DNA of 64,000 bases from Galeopsis tetrahit (Eukaryota; Streptophyta; Magnoliopsida; Lamiales; Lamiaceae): the NCBI GenBank assembly GCA_963675135.1, contig OY776120.1, positions 55,734,063 through 55,798,062 of the forward strand, read 5' to 3'. Below, in pieces: positions 56,995 to 64,000 of the stretch (positions within the stretch are counted from its first letter, which is position 1; the number at the start of each line of letters is the position of its first letter). The notes beneath the pieces were generated by a model, which ran no database searches, was not told where the DNA came from, and saw nothing but the letters and a program-made list of their open reading frames with translations. The translations under genes and the position numbers were made by a program.

Positions 56995-57969
56995 ATGCCT
57001 CCAAGACGAGAAGTGCCCAATGTCCCAGCTCAAGATCCTCAAGCTTTCTTTAATCAAATGATGCAAGCATTCCAAAATAATAACAACGCTCACCTTAGAG
57101 TGGTAGAACAATTTCGCAAACATGATCCACCAAAATTTAATGGACGTGAGGGGCCTGAAATTGTGGAAAATTGGTTGCGATCTTTGGAACGAACTTTCAC
57201 TGCTATGAGATGCACTGATGCACAAAGAGTTCTTTGCGCCACCTACCAACTAGTGGAAGACGCAGATCATTGGTGAGAAGCGTATTGGAGGATGAGACCT
57301 GAAGAAGAAAGAACAAATCTTTCTTGGAATAACTTCAAAGATATTATCTTGGAAAAGTACTATCCCCACTCCTATCGTGAGGAAAGGGAAATCGAGTTTT
57401 ATAATCTGACACAAGGAGGAATGACAGTGATAGAATACGAGAGAAAATTCAATCAATTAAGTCGATCTGCACCACAACTAGTTGACACAGAGGACAAAAA
57501 GGCTCGAAAGTTCAAGAGGGGTTTACGTGCGAATATAAGAAATATCATATCCGGTCATGGTCAGATGACTTTTGCTGAAACATTTAGAAGGGCTCAAGAA
57601 ATAGATGCTAGCATGGAAATTGATAATTCTAGTCGAAAGCATGTCGAGAATCTCGGGAAGAGAAAGTGGGATGATCACAATCAAATTGAAGAACAAAATA
57701 AGCAGCATAAGACCGAAGATACGACACAAACCCACCAAAACGTTAGCCCATTTTGCACTACATGCGGGAAGAATCACAAGGGGGTATGCTTGTATAGACA
57801 AGGAAAATGTTACAAATGTCATGAACCGGGTCACACTTCACACTTTTGCCCGAAACTAACTAAAGGATCAGGATCAAAGGAAAAACCCTCTGGAGGAAAA
57901 GCACGAGTGTTCTCATTAGTTCGCCAAAACAATGAATCTGCATCATTCCCAGGTACGAGAATAATTTAG
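56995..57969 (+). pseudogene. Ty3/gypsy Gag of the Gag-only element, one nonsense codon
   Basis: ATG at 56995 (MPPRREVPNVP). The Retrotrans_gag core is at residues 30-200 (HDPPKFNGREGPEIVENWL ... EKYYPHSYREERE ... FNQLSRSAPQLVD). A CCHC zinc knuckle (CYKCHEPGHTSHFC) is near residue 280, preceded by a Cys/His pair (CTTCGKNH). A TGA at 57274-57276 (Trp in the family) splits it; both parts are in one frame. The arrangement is chromovirus-like. It ends at TAG 57969, where a pol would normally continue. Intact relatives could supply function. Confidence 0.9.
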
Positions 57970-58065
57970 ATTTAAAGCGTACTTTGACGTTTTACAAGAT
58001 TGATGCCAATATTCATTAGATCATACCGTAATTTCGAGGATGAAATTTCTATTAGTAGGGTAGGA
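57970..58065 (+). other. Interior 3' end of the Gag-only element with polypurine tract
   Basis: ATTTCGAGGATGAAAT and TAGTAGGGTAGGA precede the 3' LTR. This is the chromovirus-type end in which the last pol codons normally lie, so pol was removed cleanly to this point. Confidence 0.75.
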
Positions 58066-59640
58066 TGTAACACCCGAGAAATTTATAAAATAGGTTTATA
58101 TGTATAAATAAATAAATAAAAAATTATTTAACTTATTTTAATATTATATATATTATAATTTCTAAGATAAATATTCAAAACCCATTTAGATTAGGCTTTT
58201 GATAATTTTAAGTAAAAGTCCAAGCCCAATTTACGCACCCATAAATATGAGATTTTAACCTAATATTTATGAACATCTAAATTTACAACAAAGCCTCTCT
58301 CGGTTACTTCTTCTGCAAGAAGTTTACGGTACCTTTTCCTTTTATACGTTTTATCCTCTCTTTTTTATGAGTTTGAGTTAGTGTGTATTACTCTAATGAT
58401 GGTTGTAGTTCCTGGCGGCGTGAGTAATACATGATGTGTGAGAAAAGATATACTAGATTTATTAGGATTATATTGATTTTTGTTAGATAATTAGTATTAT
58501 TTGATTTATCTTCAAATCAATTTTATTCGATTTCAACTAGTTAATTACCGATAGTTTTGATTAGAAATTTGATGTCAGATTTTTAGTATTCTTTATTTAC
58601 GTAAAAAGATATAGAGAACATATATTCATATTGTATAGCTTGGCTATTGTAGTTGACTTAATATTCTAATTATGAATAACAATGAAATGGGTTTTACTTG
58701 ATATCATGATTATATTTAATTAATTAATCTAAATCTCAACTAACAGATTATGCAGAAATATAAACTAGTAGATTCGTATGTCATATTTTGGTAGTTTAAT
58801 TTTGGAATGGGATTTTCGGTGGATTTAATGTGAGGATTTTACTCAATTAAATTTCTTATTGTATATAATATGAAATTATGTGAATATATTATTGCTTAAG
58901 TAGATTCATTCATTCTTTACAATAGGTAACATTGATCTCGAAGAGGATTAAAGCCACAATTGATTCATCAAATTTATTCACTCGGCTTTAAGGTGGGGAT
59001 TTCTACTTATTTGTTTGTCATTATTAAATGCGATCTGTGATTTCATTGTTACTTATGTGAATTATGTATTGAGAAATATCGAGAAGTTGAGAAGTAGGTC
59101 ATTTGACCTTTATAAACGAGAAGTTGAGACAAACAGGTCATCTGACCTTTATAAACGAGAAGTTGAGAAGTAGGTCTTATGACCTTTATAAACGAGAAGT
59201 TGAGAAGTGGTAATACATTAAATGCATATTTACGTTTGTGGTAATTTAATTGCTTATTGTATTTAGTTTTGACAAGCTTGTCCCCACTGAGCTATGGTTT
59301 GCTCACCCCTTCTTATTTCACACTTTTCAGATTGAGAGCCGACGTGGTATGCTGGAGGATGCATGGCAAGAAAATTTAAAGAACTATTTATTTATTATGT
59401 TTGTTTTTCATTAAAAGTTGACTACCTGTGACTTATTTAAATACTAGAGACATGTTTATGGTTTGACTGTGTTTAAGATTTAAGTAGAGTTTATTAATTG
59501 GGTCTTCATCTAAAATATTTTGTTAATCAAATGCCCTAAATTTATGATTGTACGTGATTATTTATGTTTTAAATTCTTGAAAATCTATTTAAATGATTTT
59601 ATTAATTAAAATGCTCATTTATGAAAATTGGGGTGTGACA
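58066..59640 (+). repeat. 3' LTR of the Gag-only element
   Basis: 1575 bp, nearly identical to 55058-56631. Followed by the target duplication at 59641. Confidence 0.95.
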
Positions 59641-61435
59641 ATACTACCCATGCGACTTGCTTTGTTTAGTGCTGCTGAGAGTCCTTCGGCGCAAAGGATG
59701 AAGAGATAAGGCGAGAGAGGGTTCCCTTGGCGTAGGCCTCGGTTCGGAAAAATTGGGCCCACAAGATCTTCATTGACCTGCACGGAATAGGAGACTGACC
59801 TGACACACATCATTATCCATTCAATCCATAAAATTGCAAATCCCAATTTTTTCATGATGTTTTCGAGGTACGACCAGTCGACACTATCATAAGCTTTACT
59901 GATGTCTATCTTCAAGCAAACGTCGCCCCATTTTCCTTTTCTTTTGTTCTTCATCATATGCAAGGTTTCGAAGGTGATGAGGACGTTGTCTTGAATGAGG
60001 CGACCCAACACAAACGCCGATTGGGCTTTATCAATCAGACCCGGGAGGACCCCTTTAAGCCTGTTACATAGTACCTTCGATGCAATTTTATACAACACAT
60101 TGCATAGTGATATAGGGCGGAGGTCGCGTACCGATTATGGATTTTCCACCTTGGGGAGCAAAACTATGTTGGTGTTGTTGAGGGATATAGGCAGCTCTTT
60201 CCTGGTCATCCAATCTATGGCTGAAGCAAAGGTGTCATTTCCGGTCAGGCCCCAAAATTTTTGTTAGAAGGTCGTGTTGAAGCCGTCAGGGCCTGGAGCC
60301 GTGTCCGCCTTCATTTGTTTTACTGCTGTAGCAAATTCTTCGATGTCGAAAGGCCTTGTGAGAGTGCCATTTTGGGCTGTCGAGATCATAGGTTGCACTG
60401 GCTCCAGAAATTCGGTATCCTCGACTGTATTGTGATTTGCACTGAAGAGCGTCGTGAAATAGTCTCGAATAATAGTACAAAGATCCCCCTGTGCCTCGAC
60501 CCATTGTCCCTCGTCATTTTGCAGCTTCTCAATTCTCTTCCTGTTCTTTCTAGTGGTGGCGGTTTGATGAAAGAACCGAGTGTTCAAGTCCCCTTCTCTT
60601 AGCCAATGAATTTTCGCTCTTTGCCGCCATATAGTTTCTTCGCCTTTTAGAAGTGCACCCAGTTGTTCCCTCGCTTCTGCATAGGCTGCACGCCCCCCTG
60701 TGCTCATATTCCCTTGCAGTTGCTTGATTTTATTTTCTGCCTTTTTTTTCCGTCGCCAGAAATTAGAGTCCGCCTTGGCTCCCCACATCGCCAAGGTTTC
60801 TCCCGTACCTTTTAATTTTTAGAGCAGGTTTAGGTCGTGAAAACCAGTCCAACAATTTTGAATAACATTCTCCATGTCCAGTTCGTCAAGCCATCTGTTT
60901 TCAAAACGGAATGTGTGACGACTGATTCTGCTTTCCATTGGAGTGGTGTTCAATAGGATTGGATTATGGTCTGAGACGGGGGCGACAAGATTGTTGAGTG
61001 TGGAGTTTGGAAATCTGTTGTGCCACGACGGAGTTGCCATTGCTCGGTCAAGCCTCTCTTCCACGGCGTTTTGTGGGTTTCGACCCCTGTGCCAGGTGAA
61101 GCTATATCCAGACATAGGGACATCCGAGAGTTGACAATCAGTAACGGCTTCCCTGAAGCCCCGATACAACCATTCGGGGTGGAGGACTCGACCTTTTTTA
61201 TCAATCGTAGAGAGGAGGTCGTTGAAATCTCCTATACAGGCCCATGGGAGAGCATCGAAGTTTGCAGGTTGTCTCAGTAGAGCCCAAGACATGTGGCGAT
61301 TGTGCCTTTCCGGGTGTCCGTAATACCCCGTGCATCTCCAATTACTATTTGAGTCAATAATCAGTAAGTCAATGTGATTACTAGAGTAGTTCAAAATGTT
61401 GCAATTATTATTATTGTTCCAGAGGGCTGCAATGC
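59641..61435 (-). pseudogene. LINE (L1-type) endonuclease and N-terminal RT
   Basis: On the minus strand 61435-60819 is an APE-type endonuclease: CIGDFNDLLS, RLDRAMATPSWHNRF, VSDHNPILL (the Ser-Asp-His motif). A TAA near 60819 is followed in register by 60794-60264 (WRQRAKIHWLREGDLNTRFF, then DTAPGPDGFN). RT follows at about 60200-59641 with stops, containing RPISLCNVLYKI, KIDISKAYDSVDW (motif A) and GLRQGNPLSPYLFIL (motif B). It is cut at 59640 by the Gag-only element and at 61435 by a Sirevirus LTR, which removes the endonuclease start. Several stops make it inactive. Confidence 0.9.
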
Positions 61436-62866
61436 TGTTGGGATATAAATTCACCCTAAGCCCCATCTGATGTTAGAATAGTTTTGATGGCCAAAACACT
61501 TAGAGTTTATAAATGTAATAGGATCAGCTGACTTGTATAGAACAGCTTAGACTAGTCTTGTGTGATCAACTGTATTGATAGCAGCTGATCAGCACAGTCA
61601 TGGCTTACATGCCTATCCTCAAGATAAGAAGAGTAGAAGACATGAAGACTAGAAGATCCTTGAAGACCAGATATGTTAAGGTGCTTGTATACCTACTTAT
61701 CTGATGGAGTCCCAGATTGAAGATGGCCTAAAGCAGTACAGAGAATTTCCAGATCAGAAGTGTAGTACTCGTCTGATATCAGAAGACAGAAGACCTAAGG
61801 CCAGAAGAGTAGTCAGAAGACTAGAAGTACAGATCAGAAGACTATGTGCTCTTCCAGGACTCGGCTGATTCCCAAGTCATCTTGCAATTCAAACGAAGAC
61901 CTACCTTATTTAGAAGATTGACATGATCCCAGGATTGAAGCAATCAAGCGGCTGGAATCAAGGAATCAAGCTATTATGGGAAGATTGCTCAAACGGCTAG
62001 TCAACTCCAACGGCTAGTTGCACTCAATCTCCATTATAAATACAAGAGGATGAACACAGAAGCAACAAAGAGAGAGAATTCACAAGCTAAGCAAGCAATC
62101 AAGCAAAAAGCCACATTGTTCTAAGAATTCTCCAAGAGCCAGAAATCCATTAGATTATCCATAGCTCTTAAGTGCTTCCTATCCAACCCTTAAGAACCTG
62201 AAACTTATTCATATTGTATATCAGTTGTTTTAGGCATAGTGGTTAAGCAAATTATAAGCTTGAACCATTAGTTGGATACTTCTCAAAAACCCCAAACCCT
62301 CACCAAAAGGTTAAAGTTTTTAAAACCCCCCAAAGTGCAAGTGCTTACAATCACTTGTGGAGACCGCAGCTGTTAGGACGGCTCAGATCTCAAAGTCCTA
62401 ACCTTGGGACTATAAAGGACAAGACCCTTGTAATTTGTGGAAATTAAAGGGATTAAACATCACGTTAGGACGTGAGAGTGGACGTAGGATCGTATATCCG
62501 AACCACTATAAATCCGGTGTTATTTACTTTCTGCACTTTACATTTCTGCTTTTACATTCATTATTATATAGTGCATACTGTGATTTCAACACTCTTCAAA
62601 ACAAGGCCATAACTTTCAAACCAGCATCAGCTGAGTAGTTTCACAAAGTAAAACAAGTTACAAGAACGAGTCTAAACCAGGGCCACCATATTTCCGCATA
62701 TAACCTCTTCAGTCAGATCACTATAGTCATCTGGACCAGCAGACTTGCAGTCCAGTTGATATAGCAATCAGAAGAGGTTCCCAACTCTGTTTGAAAAAGT
62801 TTTAAAGTCTATTCACCCCTCCCCTCTAGACTTTAATCCCATTCACTACTCGTTCAGGGACCAACA
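61436..62866 (+). repeat. 5' LTR of Sirevirus element E (family A)
   Basis: 1431 bp from TGTTGGGATATAAATTC to GGGACCAACA, preceded by LINE sequence AATGC and followed by a primer site. One perfect MSA (62006-62016, TCCAACGGCTA) and TATAAATA (62035-62042) are kept; the first MSA copy has one mismatch here. Being a 5' LTR with an adjoining open gag, it marks the start of the least damaged family-A element in the window. Confidence 0.93.
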
Positions 62867-62868
62867 AG

Positions 62869-62880
62869 TGGTATCAGAGC
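62869..62880 (+). promoter_or_regulatory. Primer binding site of Sirevirus element E (initiator tRNA-Met)
   Basis: TGGTATCAGAGC two bases after the LTR end. Defines transcription to the right. Confidence 0.92.
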
Positions 62881-62995
62881 AGTGGTTCTAACGGACTACT
62901 GTCTCTAGATTATCAGAAGACTTGAGGGAGTCTCTCTGTAGTCCTCTTGAACAGATCTTTTTTTAAAAGAACTTGTTTTCGAAAACTCATACAGC
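62881..62995 (+). other. Leader of element E
   Basis: Untranslated sequence between primer site and gag ATG; packaging signals would lie here in a retrotransposon. No motif recognised. Confidence 0.6.
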
Positions 62996-64000
62996 ATGAG
63001 TGCTAATATGCGTAAGTTGCCTAAGTTTTCAGTGGAGGATTATGATTACTGGAAGATCAGGATGAGGAAGAATCTCACATCAGTCCACTACAAGATGTGG
63101 TCTGTAATCACAGAAGGCCCGATCACCATCATGACAGTCAACACTGCAAATGGTGATCCAGAAGTCCCAGTTGGAGAACTGGTTCCCAAGCCCATGAAGG
63201 ACCTCACACCAGAAGAGATGAAGCAATCAAGTCTTGATAGCATTGCTCAAGATTACATAATGCAAACTCTTCCAAATGAGTACATTGCAAAAGTAATCCA
63301 TTGTGAGTCAGCCAGAGAGATGTGGGAGGCATTGGCACTTCTTTGTGAAGGAACTGAGCTGATCAAAGAATCCAAGTTGTCTACAGCAGTCAAGAAGTTC
63401 GAACACTTCAAGATGCAACCAGAAGAGTCTATTGATCAGTTAGACAACAGATTTACCAAGATCATCAATGAGATAGAATCTCTGGGCAAGAAATACACAA
63501 ATAGAGAGAAAAATCTAAAGATCTTAGATTCTCTAACCAAGAAATGGAGACTCAAGAAGACCATCATCAAAGATACTCAAGATATCAAGAAGTGGTCTGC
63601 ACAAACTCTATTTCAGAACCTGAAAGCCCATGAATATGATCTTGAAAGAGAAGAGAACTCAGGAAGTGATGAGCCAACTGCAACCCCATCTACCTCCAAG
63701 ACTGTAGCCTTCAAGGCAGCCAATACAAAAGCTGCAAGCACCTCATCTGGCAAGACCTCTCTGAAAACAGAAGACTGTGAAGGATCAGACATGAGCCTGA
63801 AAGAGCAAATGGCACTTATGATCAAGAGATTTGAAAGGATGAACACCCTCAACAGTAAATATAGAAAATTCTATAGAAACTACAAAGATAGAAGAGCAAG
63901 TTCATCCTCCGGAGGTTCTAGAGAAAGAACACCAGAAAGACATCCTAGAAAGGATGTGGAGTCATCTGACAGCCGAGGATCTAGAAGAAGAGATGCCACT
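62996..64000 (+). CDS. Sirevirus (element E) Gag, open to the window end
   Basis: ATG at 62996 opens 335 codons with no stop to base 64000. The start MSANMRKLPKFS is followed by VEDYDYWKIRMRKNL (the usual copia Gag N-terminus), then YIAKVIHCESAREMWEALAL and FKMQPEESIDQLDNRF in the UBN2 core, and a Ser/Arg/Lys-rich tail (SSSGGSRERTPERH). A zinc knuckle is expected further right. Unlike the Gag copies of C and D it has no nonsense codon. Gag forms the particle around the element RNA. Confidence 0.88.
   Translation, partial: MSANMRKLPKFSVEDYDYWKIRMRKNLTSVHYKMWSVITEGPITIMTVNTANGDPEVPVGELVPKPMKDLTPEEMKQSSLDSIAQDYIMQTLPNEYIAKVIHCESAREMWEALALLCEGTELIKESKLSTAVKKFEHFKMQPEESIDQLDNRFTKIINEIESLGKKYTNREKNLKILDSLTKKWRLKKTIIKDTQDIKKWSAQTLFQNLKAHEYDLEREENSGSDEPTATPSTSKTVAFKAANTKAASTSSGKTSLKTEDCEGSDMSLKEQMALMIKRFERMNTLNSKYRKFYRNYKDRRASSSSGGSRERTPERHPRKDVESSDSRGSRRRDAT

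Larger units (their letters stand above)
55058..59640 (+). mobile_element. Complete non-autonomous Gag-only LTR retrotransposon (TR-GAG type), 4.58 kb
   Basis: Two long LTRs, a tRNA-Met primer site, a 1.43-kb interior with a single Gag gene, and a perfect target duplication ATACT make this a full insertion. No protease, RT, RNase H or integrase is present. By eye about 14-16 single-base differences and one small indel separate the LTRs over 1575 bp, roughly 1 percent. It interrupts the LINE RT gene between motifs B and C. It must use enzymes of a related full gypsy element. Confidence 0.95.

Overview
The window is plant nuclear DNA, probably from a eudicot with a TE-rich genome. It is built almost entirely of nested, mostly decayed transposable elements: Sirevirus-type Ty1/copia retrotransposons with an extra long ORF after pol, Tat-type and chromovirus Ty3/gypsy elements, a Gag-only LTR element, an L1-type LINE with an RNase H domain, two hAT transposons, a Helitron remnant and Stowaway-like MITEs. 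I recognise no host protein gene, rRNA, tRNA gene or CRISPR array. I cannot name the species.

Left part (1-25.1 kb, mostly minus strand). Bases 1-4300 are a rearranged Sirevirus fragment (element D). Bases ~5.06-10.23 kb are a Tat/gypsy element with its 5' LTR at 9535-10232, broken gag, protease and integrase, two large internal deletions, and a 68-bp dimeric tandem repeat in the 3' region; its 3' LTR is not seen. It sits in the extra ORF of a second Sirevirus (element C, 10.23-24.82 kb), which runs right to left from its 5' LTR (24823-20369) through gag and pol to the extra ORF. Element C has also received a 3.41-kb hAT transposon with a perfect 8-bp target duplication (16781-20190) and a chromovirus LTR plus chromodomain fragment (21043-23928).

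Middle part (25.1-33.8 kb). A 1.02-kb direct repeat (25113-26135 and 28743-29765) flanks a 3' fragment of a family-A Sirevirus. Then follow an eroded hAT of the TTF/DUF4371 type, a Helitron helicase pseudogene, and three Stowaway-like MITEs of exactly 290 bp each.

Right part (33.8-64 kb). I read the flanks as one minus-strand LINE whose poly(A) tail is at 33760-33770 and whose endonuclease reaches 61435. It is interrupted by (i) a composite of two plus-strand Sirevirus elements, A (34.7-43.6 kb) and B (43.6-54.26 kb); (ii) a young 4.58-kb Gag-only LTR element (55058-59640, TSD ATACT); and (iii) the 5' LTR and open gag frame of a third family-A Sirevirus (61436 to the window end).

The most interesting signal concerns the extra ORF of the Sireviruses. 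In element C (antisense) and element A it is preceded, about 115 bp before the ATG, by a TATA box and just upstream by a perfect match on one strand to the G2/M MSA element (YCYAACGGYYA). Element B has a weaker version. The LTR promoters of both families carry MSA or near-MSA sites 16-18 bp upstream of their TATA boxes. This suggests cell-cycle-linked transcription and a separate internal promoter for the extra ORF; both are inferences that need testing.
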